Notes: a model not told the origin generated them from the letters alone. 64,000 bases of DNA from Chryseobacterium sp. Leaf180 (GCF_001424585.1 NZ_LMPJ01000012.1:62001-126000), one strand, 5' to 3'. Positions 18,301 to 27,212 are shown, counted from the stretch's first letter. Numbers and translations: made by a program.

Positions 18301-19085
18301 GAGTTTTTGCACCGGTTTTCCCGGGAACGAACTGCGAATACGACACGCTGAATGCATTCCAAAAAGAAGGTGCAATTGTTAGCAGTTTGCCTTTGATTAA
18401 TATCAATCATCAGTTGCTTGACGACAGCATCAATGCGTGGGTAGAAGAAATTAAACAGTCGCAGATTTTAGCATTCTCAGGAGGGTTTTCTGCGGGTGAC
18501 GAACCGGATGGTTCTGCTAAGTTTATTGTCAATGTTTTGAAGAATGAAAAGATGAGAAATGCCGTTCATGAATTACTCGACAGAGACGGAATGATCATCG
18601 GTATCTGTAACGGTTTCCAGGCTTTGGTAAAATCAGGATTATTGCCTTACGGAAGAATTAAGGATTTGGATGAAAATTCTCCAACGTTGGCTCACAATGC
18701 AATCAGAAGACATATTTCTCAAATGGTTAATGTGAAAGTTCTGAACGACGAATCGCCTTGGCTGAAAGGAATGAAAGATCAGGTTTTTACCATTCCGATT
18801 TCTCACGGTGAAGGTCGTTTTATGGCTTCGGAAGAAGAAATTCAGAAGTTGTATGAGAACGGACAGATTGCTACCCAATATTTAGATTTAGATGGAAACA
18901 TTGCTCACGGAATGCCGTTCAATCCAAATAACTCATTGTTCGGAATTGAAGGAATCACAAGTCCGGATGGGAAAATTTACGGTAGAATGGGGCATCCTGA
19001 ACGATTCGCAGAAGGTTTAATGAAAAATATTCCAACAGCGAATTATCACAATATATTTAAAAATGGAGTTGAATACTTCAAATAA
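15387..19085 (+). CDS. purL: Phosphoribosylformylglycinamidine synthase (single-chain)
   Basis: The 1,232-residue protein is the large one-chain FGAM synthase. The linker and ATPase domains carry DTYWSDHCRHTTFETE (about residue 210) and NETHNHPTEIEPFGGAST (about 310); the C-terminal class I glutamine amidotransferase has GICNGFQALVKSG with the nucleophilic Cys and ISHGEGRFMASEEE with the catalytic His. It converts FGAR, Gln and ATP to FGAM, the fourth step of purine synthesis, in the cytoplasm. Its last 23 bases overlap the start of the barstar-like gene. Confidence 0.97.
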   Translation: MSQNKRIFVEKRGIFDVESPKIFDEVKAVVPSVQSVKVYNVYDIFGLNDGEFEKVVNSTFVDPVTDILIEENPAKGVYFALEFLPGQYDQRADSAQQCIALLTENEKSKVRSGKLIEFEGVSEADLAKIKDLLINKVESQEKDLFVLDIPADETPSKVLVHENFINFDDAQLEEFFNNHGFALGLDDLKFIQEYFKTEQRNPTETELKVLDTYWSDHCRHTTFETELSNIEFEGQFKHTLETIFNDYIEKRKFLGRELKPISLMDLATVCGRYFHKTGNLENLVVSDEINACTIQIEAEYDGKKEPWYLLFKNETHNHPTEIEPFGGASTCLGGAIRDPLSGRSFVFQAMRLTGAADVLEPVSHTLPGKLPQKTITKQAANGYSSYGNQIGLATTMVSEIYDEGYKAKRMEVGFVAGAVPVDWVRREKPEAGDSIIILGGATGRDGVGGASGSSKEQDETSIHTMSSEVQKGNAVEERKIQRLFRNPEVTRLIKKSNDFGAGGVSVAIGEIADSLEVNLDVLPLKYEGLNGTELAISESQERMAVVVEPKDKEQFIKFCEAENIVAVEVAKVTDSGRMQMFWKGDKIVDLSREFLDTNGCSKSQEVKITHLNELKGDTLKFSEENFLKILADKNVASQKGLLEMFDSSIGATTVAMPLGGKYQQTLMEGSAQTLPILGARNVETVSFASWGFDAEISKQNSLLGSSYAVVESVAKIVAMGGDYKNIRLSFQEYFEKLGQHPEKWGKPLASLLGAYDAQINLGLAAIGGKDSMSGTYQDLNVPPTLISFACANGEKKNVISPEFKQEGNKLYFFNHIPQENGLPNYDNLKVVFELIFEYIKAGKIVSVKTVKEGGVAVALAKMSFGNRLGAEINIADEKVLLAKKIGSLIIESIEELSSVDLQLIGEVKNLNILKINDLNFEIEKLLEANTKTFENLFSTVEKEKITVELDSKLNSINPRNIIIKKHGIAQPRVFAPVFPGTNCEYDTLNAFQKEGAIVSSLPLININHQLLDDSINAWVEEIKQSQILAFSGGFSAGDEPDGSAKFIVNVLKNEKMRNAVHELLDRDGMIIGICNGFQALVKSGLLPYGRIKDLDENSPTLAHNAIRRHISQMVNVKVLNDESPWLKGMKDQVFTIPISHGEGRFMASEEEIQKLYENGQIATQYLDLDGNIAHGMPFNPNNSLFGIEGITSPDGKIYGRMGHPERFAEGLMKNIPTANYHNIFKNGVEYFK

Positions 19086-19455
19086 AAATAACAGGAAATC
19101 GGCTGTCATTAGTGGCAGCCATTTTTCTGATCTGTCAGGATTCTACGAAGAAGTTTCTGATGTCTTTATGAATGATGAAGACTGGAAAGTTGGAACACTA
19201 GATGGTTTTGATGATATTCTTTATGGTTTTGAAGGTGAAATTATTTGGAAAGAAGCTGAAAAATCAAAAGAAGATTTAGGCTTTGAAGCCACCAAAGTAT
19301 TTTACCAGAACAAAATCAGACAAGGGAAACCTTTTAATAAAGAGCTGATCCAGCAAAAACTGGAGGAATTGGTTGATGGAATCGGACAAACTCTTTTTGA
19401 GATTTTAATTGAGATTATTAAATCGCATTCGAATATCAAGCTGATCTTAGAATAG
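19063..19455 (+). CDS. Barstar-like protein
   Basis: The 130-residue protein contains ISGSHFSDLSGFYEEVS and DWKVGTLDGFDDILYG, the pattern of the barstar/ribonuclease-inhibitor-like fold, and ends with an ILIEIIKSHSNIKLILE strand typical of the family. Barstars bind and block barnase-type RNases. The ATG overlaps the last 23 bases of purL in another frame; there is no other ATG near the conserved part, so this start is chosen with moderate confidence. No barnase gene is adjacent. The 3' end overlaps the convergent DgkA-like gene by nine bases. Confidence 0.72.
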   Translation: MELNTSNKNNRKSAVISGSHFSDLSGFYEEVSDVFMNDEDWKVGTLDGFDDILYGFEGEIIWKEAEKSKEDLGFEATKVFYQNKIRQGKPFNKELIQQKLEELVDGIGQTLFEILIEIIKSHSNIKLILE

Positions 19456-19812
19456 AATTTTTTCAAGATATTTCCAGTAAACAAAAACACCCACAATCAC
19501 CGAAAATGCAGCCATCAATAAAACTCCTCCTGCGGAAATATCTTTAATAAAACCAACACGCTTATCGTAATTGGGATTGATTATATCGCAGATTTTCTCA
19601 ATAGCTGTATTGAAAATTTCGCACACCAAAACACCAAAAGAGACCGCGAGAATGATCAAGATATCTGTTTTATTAAGTTTCAAAATAATGATCAGAAAAA
19701 TATTGATGATAAGCGCCAGACATTCAATTCTGAAATTTCTTTCAGATCCGAAAATACAGTACAAACCATAAAAGGAATTTTTAAAACTTTTGAAAATCGA
19801 TGGTTTTCTCAT
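19447..19812 (-). CDS. DgkA-family kinase (diacylglycerol/undecaprenol kinase)
   Basis: The 121-residue integral membrane protein has three hydrophobic segments and the DgkA signature: EIFNTAIEKICDIINP followed by RVGFIKDISAGGVLL, with the catalytic Glu and the metal-binding Asp positions. It phosphorylates diacylglycerol or undecaprenol with ATP at the inner membrane; in Gram-negative Bacteroidota either substrate is possible. It ends convergently with the barstar-like gene (nine-base overlap). Confidence 0.85.
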   Translation of the reverse strand: MRKPSIFKSFKNSFYGLYCIFGSERNFRIECLALIINIFLIIILKLNKTDILIILAVSFGVLVCEIFNTAIEKICDIINPNYDKRVGFIKDISAGGVLLMAAFSVIVGVFVYWKYLEKILF

Positions 19813-19913
19813 GAGATATTCATCGGCTAAAATTACAGTTTTTGTTAAAATTTCAGCAAAATAATTGTGGTAAACTCATCAATATTATCCTTTCCAATCT
19901 TAGTTCTATTTAT

Positions 19914-19921
19914 TATATTTG
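19914..19921 (+). promoter_or_regulatory. Bacteroidota -7 box upstream of dnaN
   Basis: TATATTTG fits TAnnTTTG and lies 101 bases before the dnaN ATG, giving a leader of roughly 95 bases. No clear -33 box was seen. Confidence 0.4.
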
Positions 19922-20022
19922 TGGAACTTTATTAAAATTGATGAAATCGGTACTGCACTTTAAAAACAGAGTTTGTTTTGTTGCAGCGATGACATAAGAC
20001 TAAAAAAACAATCAAAATACGT

Positions 20023-21153
20023 ATGAAATTTATTATCTCGAGTGGCGAATTGCAGAAGGCATTGCAGACGGTAAGCGGCGTGATTTCCAGTTCACAATCA
20101 AGACCGATTTTAGAAAATTACCTATTCGATTTATCTGAAAATAATCTCAGCATCACGGCTTCCGACGGCGAAACCACTTTGGTAACTTCTCTGGATGTGA
20201 AATCTGAAGACTCCGGTAAATTCGCTGTTCCGGCGAAAATTTTTCAGGATTTTATAAAAACGTACGGCGAGCAGCCACTGACTTTGGTGGTGAAAGATAA
20301 TGCAGACGGTACAGGAAGTCAGCTTGAAATTCTTGATGAGCGCGACAATTTTGCTGTTGCTCTCGATAATGCAGACGATTATCCGGAACTTCCGGAATTT
20401 GATGCTGCACAAAGTGTGACAATGCCTGCTGGGGTTTTGTCAGAAGCTTTAGCAAACACCCTATTTGCAACCAGTAATGATTCGCTGCGTCCGGTAATGA
20501 CAGGCGTTCTGTTTCAGTTTGGTGAAAATGAAACCAATTTCGTTTCTACAGATTCTCACAGACTTGTGGTTTACAAAAGAACCGATCTGATAAATGCTGA
20601 GCCGATGGAATTCATCATGCCGAAGAAGCCGCTTAACATTTTTAAAAATATTCTTGCCAGTTCAAACGATGATCTTACGATCGAGTTTAACGAGAATATG
20701 GCAAAATTCACTTTCGGTAAAAATATTTGGATCTGCCGTCTGATCGACGGGAAATATCCAAACTACACGGCGGTTATTCCAAAAGAAAACCCGAATGTGC
20801 TTACCATCAACAGAAATCTGCTTTTAGGGGCAATCAGAAGAGCATCTATTATGTCTAATAAATCGACTAATCAGGTGAGATTTAAGCTTTCTGCAAACAT
20901 TCTTCACCTTCACGCTGAAGATACAGAATATGCGAACAAAGCTGATATGCAGATTCCTTGTGACTATAACGGTGATGATATAAACATCGGTTTCAGTTCA
21001 AAATTTTTGACGGAAATGCTGGGAATTCTCAATGCCGATGATATTACGATGAAAATGTCACAGCCAAACAGACCGGGAATTATCGAGCCTGTGGATGGTC
21101 TTGAAGACGAAGAAAAGATTTTAATGCTCTCGATGCCAGTAATCGGCTTATAG
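20023..21153 (+). CDS. dnaN: DNA polymerase III sliding clamp, beta subunit
   Basis: The 376-residue protein has three repeats of the clamp fold and typical segments such as SSSQSRPILENYLFD near the N-terminus, FVSTDSHRLVVYKR in the middle and LSMPVIGL at the end. It forms the dimeric ring that tethers polymerase III to DNA. Here dnaN is not next to dnaA; it stands alone with its own promoter and terminator, which is common in Bacteroidota. Confidence 0.96.
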   Translation: MKFIISSGELQKALQTVSGVISSSQSRPILENYLFDLSENNLSITASDGETTLVTSLDVKSEDSGKFAVPAKIFQDFIKTYGEQPLTLVVKDNADGTGSQLEILDERDNFAVALDNADDYPELPEFDAAQSVTMPAGVLSEALANTLFATSNDSLRPVMTGVLFQFGENETNFVSTDSHRLVVYKRTDLINAEPMEFIMPKKPLNIFKNILASSNDDLTIEFNENMAKFTFGKNIWICRLIDGKYPNYTAVIPKENPNVLTINRNLLLGAIRRASIMSNKSTNQVRFKLSANILHLHAEDTEYANKADMQIPCDYNGDDINIGFSSKFLTEMLGILNADDITMKMSQPNRPGIIEPVDGLEDEEKILMLSMPVIGL

Positions 21154-21173
21154 TATCAAAGATTTTATTATAT

Positions 21174-21202
21174 AGAGGCAGATTTTTTCTGCCTCTTTTT
21201 TT
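21174..21202 (+). terminator. Terminator after dnaN
   Basis: AGAGGCAGA (21174-21182) pairs with TCTGCCTCT (21188-21196) around a five-T loop and is followed by a T-run. Confidence 0.9.
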
Positions 21203-21326
21203 GTGCGTAAAGGCTTAAGATTTCGGTCTTTCTTAAAAAAAGCCGATATTTGCAGTTAAGATTTTACAGAAATTAGAAGCAATGAAATTTAAAACACTTG
21301 CTTTAAAATAAAAGAAGACTGAGAAG

Positions 21327-23729
21327 ATGAAAATATCGCGAAACTGGCTAAAAGATTATATTAAAACTGATTTGAAAACCGAAAAACTCGGTGAGTTTCT
21401 CACAGATATTGGTCTTGAAGTAGAGGGGATTGATAAATTTGAAAGCGTGAAAGGCAGTCTGGAAGGAATTGTAGTGGGGAAAGTTTTAACATGCGAAAAA
21501 CATCCTAATGCCGATAAACTCAATAAGACTACGGTTGATATTGGCGGAGATCAAATTCTAAATATTGTTTGTGGCGCACCAAATGTAGCTGCGGGACAAA
21601 CCGTTCCGGTGGCCACAGTTGGAACTAAAATTTATGCTAAAGACGGCAATTTTTTTGAAATAAAAGAAGCGAAAATTCGTGGTGAAGTTTCTCAGGGGAT
21701 GATCTGCGCAGAAGATGAATTAGGTCTGAGCGATGATCATGGGGGAATCATGATTTTGGATGAAGCTAAATATGAAATCGGAAAAAATTTCGCAGATTAT
21801 TTTGAACTAACCGATGACGAAGTTATAGAGATCGGTTTGACGCCAAACCGTACCGACGCGATGTCGCATTACGGCGTGGCGCGCGATCTTCACGCATATA
21901 TGTCGACGAATCAGCAGAAATCTGATTTTGAAAAGGTTTCAGCGTATGCTTTTCAGAGTGAAGGTTCAAATGATTTTTCTATTGAAATTGAAAATGTCGA
22001 CCTTACGCCAAGATATATCGCTGCAGTAATCGAAAATGTGCAGGTCAAAGATTCGCCGGATTGGCTGAAAAGCAGACTGAAGGCAATTGGTTTAAGTCCG
22101 ATTAACAATATTGTTGATATTACAAATTATATTCTTCACGGTTTTGGTCAGCCGCTTCACGCGTTTGATGCCGATAAAATTTCAGGCAAAAAAGTAAAAG
22201 TGGGAACCGTTTACCAGGGAACAAAATTCAAAACTTTAGATGGTGTCGAAAGAACGCTAAATGGTTCGGAAATTATTATAAAAGACGGAAATGATCAGCC
22301 TTTATGTATTGCCGGAGTTTTTGGCGGTGCAACTTCTGGCGTTTCAGATGAGACAAAGACGATTTTCCTGGAAAGCGCCTATTTCAACCCGGTGGCGGTG
22401 AGAAAGGCGGCGAAATTTCACGGTTTAAATACCGATGCTTCTTTCAGATTTGAAAGAGGTGTAGATCCTAATATCACAAAAACAGCAATTACTCAAGCAA
22501 TTAAATTAATTGAAGAACTGGCTGGCGGAAAAGTTTCTGGTGAACTTTTGGAAGAATATCCGAAAAAAATTGAAGATCATTATGTGATTATCAGGTTTTC
22601 AAAAATCGAACAGATTTTAGGAACAAAAATTCACAGAGAAAAGGTGAAAGAAATTTTAAAAGCACTGGAAATTCAGGTTTTAAATGATATTCAGAATGGT
22701 TTCGAAATCTCTGTACCGGCTTACAGAGCAGATGTGACGCGGGAAATTGATGTGATTGAAGAAATTTTAAGAATTTACGGATACAATAAAATTGATGCAC
22801 CGCAGAAAATTTCATTTACGCCTGTAAAGCTTGATGCAGATGATCAGGATGAACTTGAAAACTCGTGGGCGAGAACTTTACAGAGTCTCGGTTTTAATGA
22901 AGTAATGAATAATTCGCTGACTTCTTTGAAAGACGAGACGGATGCGGTCAAATTACTGAACCCTTTAAGCAACGATTTGGCTTTTATGCGAAAGTCTTTG
23001 CTGGAAGGTCTTTTGCAAAATGCAGCATACAACATCAACCGGAAAAATCAGGATATTAAGTTTTTTGAATTCGGAAAAATCTATCATAAAAAAGAGACAT
23101 ACGAAGAAAGAAAACAACTAGCAGTTTTGGTTTCAGGTAGAAATAATGCAGAGAATTGGTTGCAGCCAAAATCTGCAACCGATTTTTATCATTTAAAAGG
23201 TTACGTGAAAGTTCTGCTTGAAAAATTAACGGTTACTTTTAAAGAAACAGCGCTGGAAGACGCAAGATTTTCTGATGCAATCGCTTACGAAGCTGGTGGT
23301 AAAATTGTCGCAAGAATAGGAAAGGTTTCAGCGCAGATGCAGAAAGATTTTGATGTAGATCAGGATTGTTTCTACGCAGAAATTGAACTGGAACTGGCTC
23401 AGCAAATGCGTTCGCAAAATCAACTGAAGTTTAAAGATATTCCAAAATTTAATAAGATCAGAAGGGATCTGGCGTTGCTGATTGATAAGAATATTACGTA
23501 TCAGGAATTGTATCAGTCTGCGAAAAAGAACAAATCGCCGTTCATCAAAAACATTAATCTTTTTGATGTCTATGAAGGCAAGAATCTTCCGGATGGTAAA
23601 AAATCTTATGCGATGAGCTTTGAGCTTCTAAATGAAGAAAAAACTTTGGAAGAAAAAGAGATTGCTCACGTAATGGATTCTCTAATTAAATCTTTTCAGA
23701 AAGAATTTAATGCAGAATTAAGAGGATAA
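21327..23729 (+). CDS. pheT: Phenylalanine--tRNA ligase beta subunit
   Basis: The 800-residue protein has the full bacterial domain order: B1 with the tRNA-binding (EMAP-like) domain at about 40-150 (GKVLTCEKHPNADKLN), B3/B4 editing domain (PRYIAAVIENVQ; GLNTDASFRFERGVDPN), B5, the catalytic-like core and a C-terminal ferredoxin-fold anticodon-binding domain (FKDIPKFNKIRRDLALLID). It pairs with PheS to charge tRNA-Phe. pheS is not in the window. It follows dnaN after a terminator and is monocistronic or followed by the META-domain gene. Confidence 0.97.
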   Translation: MKISRNWLKDYIKTDLKTEKLGEFLTDIGLEVEGIDKFESVKGSLEGIVVGKVLTCEKHPNADKLNKTTVDIGGDQILNIVCGAPNVAAGQTVPVATVGTKIYAKDGNFFEIKEAKIRGEVSQGMICAEDELGLSDDHGGIMILDEAKYEIGKNFADYFELTDDEVIEIGLTPNRTDAMSHYGVARDLHAYMSTNQQKSDFEKVSAYAFQSEGSNDFSIEIENVDLTPRYIAAVIENVQVKDSPDWLKSRLKAIGLSPINNIVDITNYILHGFGQPLHAFDADKISGKKVKVGTVYQGTKFKTLDGVERTLNGSEIIIKDGNDQPLCIAGVFGGATSGVSDETKTIFLESAYFNPVAVRKAAKFHGLNTDASFRFERGVDPNITKTAITQAIKLIEELAGGKVSGELLEEYPKKIEDHYVIIRFSKIEQILGTKIHREKVKEILKALEIQVLNDIQNGFEISVPAYRADVTREIDVIEEILRIYGYNKIDAPQKISFTPVKLDADDQDELENSWARTLQSLGFNEVMNNSLTSLKDETDAVKLLNPLSNDLAFMRKSLLEGLLQNAAYNINRKNQDIKFFEFGKIYHKKETYEERKQLAVLVSGRNNAENWLQPKSATDFYHLKGYVKVLLEKLTVTFKETALEDARFSDAIAYEAGGKIVARIGKVSAQMQKDFDVDQDCFYAEIELELAQQMRSQNQLKFKDIPKFNKIRRDLALLIDKNITYQELYQSAKKNKSPFIKNINLFDVYEGKNLPDGKKSYAMSFELLNEEKTLEEKEIAHVMDSLIKSFQKEFNAELRG

Positions 23730-23756
23730 AATTTAAGAAAGTCTTTGAGAGTATTG

Positions 23757-23764
23757 TATTTTTG
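23757..23764 (+). promoter_or_regulatory. Bacteroidota -7 box before the META-domain gene
   Basis: TATTTTTG matches TAnnTTTG and lies 46 bases before the ATG at 23811; a -33 box is not clear. Confidence 0.35.
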
Positions 23765-23810
23765 GAATAAAAATAGCATCTCAGAATGTTAATATTTAAA
23801 ATTAATTAAA

Positions 23811-24221
23811 ATGAAAAAGATATTTTTTAGCATAATGACATCGGCAGTTTTGGTTTCTTGCGGAACAACTGCGGGAAGTTCTTCAGCAAAAGCAGGAAAG
23901 GCACAGCCATCGATTTCAAACTCAAAATGGACGCTTGCAGATAACGTAAAAGGCAAAACGCCAACACTGAACATTGACGGCGAAAAAGTGAACGGAAACG
24001 GCGGTTGCAACAGTTATTTCGGGACATTAATCACTGATGCTTCAAGCGGAACTTTTACAGCTTCACAGCTTGGTTCAACCAAAATGGCGTGTGAGAATAT
24101 GGCGGTTGAAAGCAACTTTATGTCGATGATGCAGAAAGCCAACCGATATGTAGTGAGTGGCAATACGCTCGAGCTTTATCAGGATAATTTGCTGCTTTTG
24201 AAGTTCAACAAAGTACAGTAA
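23811..24221 (+). CDS. META-domain (HslJ-like) lipoprotein
   Basis: The 136-residue protein starts with a lipoprotein signal (SAVLVSCGTT, Cys at about 17). The mature part is a META domain: a Trp strand (SKWTLADNV), then PTLNIDGEKVNGNGGCNSYFG and STKMACENM, in which the two Cys are the conserved pair. HslJ-type proteins are heat-inducible envelope proteins linked to novobiocin resistance in E. coli; function here is inferred only from the family. Confidence 0.88.
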   Translation: MKKIFFSIMTSAVLVSCGTTAGSSSAKAGKAQPSISNSKWTLADNVKGKTPTLNIDGEKVNGNGGCNSYFGTLITDASSGTFTASQLGSTKMACENMAVESNFMSMMQKANRYVVSGNTLELYQDNLLLLKFNKVQ

Positions 24222-24224
24222 ATA

Positions 24225-24255
24225 AAAAAGGAACTCGATCTGAGTTCCTTTTTTT
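24225..24255. terminator. Bidirectional terminator between META-domain and acidic protein genes
   Basis: A 12-bp perfect stem, AAAAAGGAACTC (24225-24236) and GAGTTCCTTTTT (24242-24253), loop of five, with T-tracts on both strands between convergent genes. Confidence 0.9.
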
Positions 24256-24272
24256 ATGCTTAAAAAATAAAA

Positions 24273-24515
24273 TTATGCTTCGTCTTCTTCTTCATCGTAC
24301 TTAGCCAACTCTTCGTCGCACCATTTGAAAGCTTCTTCCACAACTTTCGTTGCTTCGTCTGCCATCGTTTCTTCGTCGTCGCCTTCCAAATCATCCAGCC
24401 ACTCAACTTCTTCTTCTTCTACATTCAGGATAAATCTTGGATATTCTGTATGCACTACAAAAAGATCTTCAGGAAAATCTGAATTGTCTGCCAATAAAAA
24501 CTTAGGTAATTTCAT
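24273..24515 (-). CDS. Small acidic conserved protein
   Basis: An 80-residue cytoplasmic protein with a hydrophobic, structured N-terminus (MKLPKFLLADNSDFPEDLFV) and a very acidic C-terminal half full of Glu and Asp. I recall this short acidic protein as conserved in Flavobacteriia, without a known function; domain evidence is lacking. It is monocistronic and faces the META-domain gene across a shared terminator. Confidence 0.75.
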   Translation of the reverse strand: MKLPKFLLADNSDFPEDLFVVHTEYPRFILNVEEEEVEWLDDLEGDDEETMADEATKVVEEAFKWCDEELAKYDEEEDEA

Positions 24516-24553
24516 TTTCTTAATGTTTAAACTTTACTCAAAGATATATAAAA

Positions 24554-25871
24554 TTATTGGTATTTGTTTCGGTCAATTTTAAATTTTTGTAAAACTTTAT
24601 GCGGTGTAAGTGTGTTTTTTTTGAGTGTATCTTTTGCTTTAAATGTCAGATCAATATCAGGACTTACCGTGCTCAGAAGTTCAGCCAGCTGTATTTCTTC
24701 GAGATTCTCCACATCTTTTACATAAAACAAAATCGGCTTATCTTTAAGTCCCTCTGAAGTTAGAAATTCTTCGGCGCCTTTTCTGTTTTTTAAATAATTT
24801 CCTTTGGAAAGCATTGTAAAAAGTAATCCGGAAGCCAGACTTAAAAAGGCGATTGCGTAGGTTTTAAGCGAAAACAGTGCAAACATTTTTTTAAATAAAA
24901 CCAGCCAAAGCGGAAATGTAAAAGGACAGAGCAAACGGAAATCTAAAGCATCAACCCAATATATGTATTGGATGAAATACGTGAGCAGAATGCCTGAAAT
25001 GCCGATCGTGATCAGAAATTTTTCAAAGACTGAAATGCCAAATTTAAAGCAGAGAAAAATCAGAGCGAAAATTGTTGCAGCGCCGATTCCGTAGATGAAA
25101 ATATTGATCGATCCACCAGCAGGATTTGCTATGTGGATAAACGGATTGAAGCTTGTGGTAAGCCCGTTAAACAGTTCGGGGAAAAGTATGTAAGTATCTT
25201 TTGTCGCGGAACCAACAGATTGATCTAGATAATTTTGATTAAAATAATTGATAAAGAAAATCTGATATGGAATCACAAAAACTCCGGAAATAAGCGACGA
25301 TGCAATCATGGCTTTTCCAGATGATTTTTTCCAGTTCATTATACCGAAAAAATCCGGTTCCGATCATAAAAAATAATGCGGTGTAGCGGATATTGTAAAG
25401 TACAATCAAAATTAATGAAAGGTAGATTACCGATGTTTTGAAACCGTATTTTTTCTCAGTAATATTTCGGCAGATAAAGAGTAAAATAAAAATGAAAAGA
25501 AGCATTAAAGCTTCACTTAAGGTCGCTGCAAAAACACTCACGAAAGAAAAAAGACAGCACGTCATGAGTACTTCTCGAAGGAAAAAATTTTTCCATTTTG
25601 CAAATACGATTATACCTGATAAACAAAGAATTCCCAAAATTTTGCTGCTCCAGAATTCGTCGCTTCCGAAAAAAGTAATCAGTTTAATTGCTAAAGGATA
25701 TCCTGTTGGTGTAATCGTGTTATCAATTACCGGAAAAACGTGGGCAAATCTTATAAAGCGAATAGAATCAGGGCTTACGCGGCCTTTCTCATTAAGCAGA
25801 AAACGCAAAATGGTCATCACGATTACCGCGATGACCAAAATTATCTGAATATGTTTTTCCTTTATTTTCAA
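24554..25871 (-). pseudogene. Frameshifted polytopic membrane protein (glycosyltransferase-like)
   Basis: Two overlapping frames make up one protein of about 435 residues. The first (25871 down to about 25347) encodes roughly six hydrophobic segments and an early ESPD-like loop (KGRVSPDSIRFIRFAH); the second (from about 25347 to 24554) continues with FVIPYQIFFINYF, more membrane segments and a soluble tail of about 75 residues. The frames join at an A6 run at 25347-25352 (T6 on the coding strand); one T fewer would restore GTGFFGIMNWKK. It resembles GT-C type membrane glycosyltransferase-like proteins of Flavobacteriia, but no family is certain. Either a recent mutation or a sequencing error. 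Confidence 0.75.
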
Positions 25872-25882
25872 ATGGAAAAGGT

Positions 25883-26782
25883 TTATTTTGCAAACATTTT
25901 TGCAACTTTTTCTGCTTTTTTACTTTCAGAATAATCGTAAAAACCTTCACCCGATTTTACACCAAGTTTACCGGCCATCACCATATTAACCAATAGCGGG
26001 TTTGGAGCATATTTTGGATTTTTAAAACCGTCGTACATCACATTCAAAATCGCCAGACAGACATCCAGACCGATAAAATCTGCAAGCTGAAGCGGTCCCA
26101 TCGGATGCGCCATTCCGAGCTTCATCACTGTATCAATTTCTTCAACACCGGCAACGCCATTGTATAAAGTTTCGATCGATTCATTAATCATCGGCATCAA
26201 AATTCTGTTGGCCACGAAACCGGGATAATCGTTCACTTCGACAGGAACTTTTCCCAGATTTTTGCTCATCTCGTAGATCGCATCAAATGTTTCTGCAGAA
26301 GTAGAGTAGCCTTTGATGATCTCCACCAACTTCATTATCGGAACCGGATTCATAAAATGCATCCCAATTACTTTATCAGCTCTTTTTGTGGCAGCCGCAA
26401 TTTTTGTGATTGAAATAGAAGAAGTATTGGTTGAAAGAATGCAGTTTGCGGGCGCAAATTCATCCATTTGTCCAAAAATTTTCAGTTTTAAATCCTGATT
26501 TTCAGTTGCAGCTTCTACCACAAGATCAGCTTCAGCCACGGCTGATTTCAAATCTGTGAAAGTTTTAATGTTGCCAAGCGTCTCAGATTTTTTTTCTTCG
26601 GTAAGATTTCCTTTAGCAATGATTCGGTCCAGGTTAGTGGTGATGGTTTTCAGACCTTTATCCAGCGCGTCCTGAGAAACATCCACAAGATGTACCGAAA
26701 ATCCGCTCTGTGCAAAAGTGTGCGCAATACCGTTCCCCATTGTTCCCGCGCCAATTACTACTACGTTTTTGATCATTTTCAT
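25883..26782 (-). CDS. 3-hydroxyacyl-CoA (3-hydroxybutyryl-CoA) dehydrogenase
   Basis: The 299-residue protein has the NAD-binding motif GAGTMGNGIAHTFAQ at the N-terminus, the NTSSISITKIAA and HFMNPVPIMKLVEII segments with the catalytic His, and a C-terminal helical dimerisation domain (GFVANRILMPMINESI, then MGPLQLADFIGLD). It oxidises L-3-hydroxyacyl-CoA with NAD+ in fatty acid or butyrate-type metabolism. ATG at 26782 or 26776 are both possible. The preceding secreted protein gene ends one base upstream, so the two are likely co-transcribed. Confidence 0.93.
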   Translation of the reverse strand: MKMIKNVVVIGAGTMGNGIAHTFAQSGFSVHLVDVSQDALDKGLKTITTNLDRIIAKGNLTEEKKSETLGNIKTFTDLKSAVAEADLVVEAATENQDLKLKIFGQMDEFAPANCILSTNTSSISITKIAAATKRADKVIGMHFMNPVPIMKLVEIIKGYSTSAETFDAIYEMSKNLGKVPVEVNDYPGFVANRILMPMINESIETLYNGVAGVEEIDTVMKLGMAHPMGPLQLADFIGLDVCLAILNVMYDGFKNPKYAPNPLLVNMVMAGKLGVKSGEGFYDYSESKKAEKVAKMFAK

Positions 26783-26783
26783 A

Positions 26784-27188
26784 TTATTTTAAAGGCATCA
26801 GATTTTTATCTTTTACTTCTGCCTGAGTGATAATTTTACTGCTTTCGAAATTCACAATTCCGTCGCTGCTTTTATTTCTTGCGCTGTTTTGTTTTAAAAT
26901 AGCGGTTTCCAGGCCTTTTATAAAGCTGCTTCTCTTAGATTTAGAAAAACTGTCGAGACCGATATAAAGATTGAATTCGCCTTCTCTACCCAAACCAGAC
27001 TGCCTGAGAATTTCCATTGATTTCATCTTGTTTTTCTTCTGAAACTGCGAAACATACATCATCAAAGGCGCCGTTGAAGGCGTGCCGCAACAGATGCTCG
27101 CATAACTGATCTCAACGTACGATTTGCTTTTCTGTGCAAAAATAAAACTGCTGCAAACAATAGCAAGTGCCAAAACTGTTTTTTTCAT
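26784..27188 (-). CDS. Secreted hypothetical protein
   Basis: A 134-residue protein with a clear signal peptide (ALAIVCSSFIFAQ). The mature part begins with a YVEISYASICCGTP segment with a Cys pair and has a basic middle region. No family is recognised. It lies between the beta-lactamase gene and the 3-hydroxyacyl-CoA dehydrogenase gene on the same strand (24 and 1 bases apart). Confidence 0.7.
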   Translation of the reverse strand: MKKTVLALAIVCSSFIFAQKSKSYVEISYASICCGTPSTAPLMMYVSQFQKKNKMKSMEILRQSGLGREGEFNLYIGLDSFSKSKRSSFIKGLETAILKQNSARNKSSDGIVNFESSKIITQAEVKDKNLMPLK

Positions 27189-27212
27189 AGCCTTAAAATT
27201 AAGATTAAAAAT

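Noticed and set aside
21282..21311. Nine-codon frame before pheT (MKFKTLALK)
   Set aside because: A pheST-type leader peptide was considered, but it has a single Phe codon and no attenuator hairpin follows.
25347..25352. Programmed ribosomal frameshift in the membrane protein
   Set aside because: The needed shift is +1; a -1 slip at T6 leads to a stop at once, and no stimulatory structure is seen, so a mutation or error is more likely.
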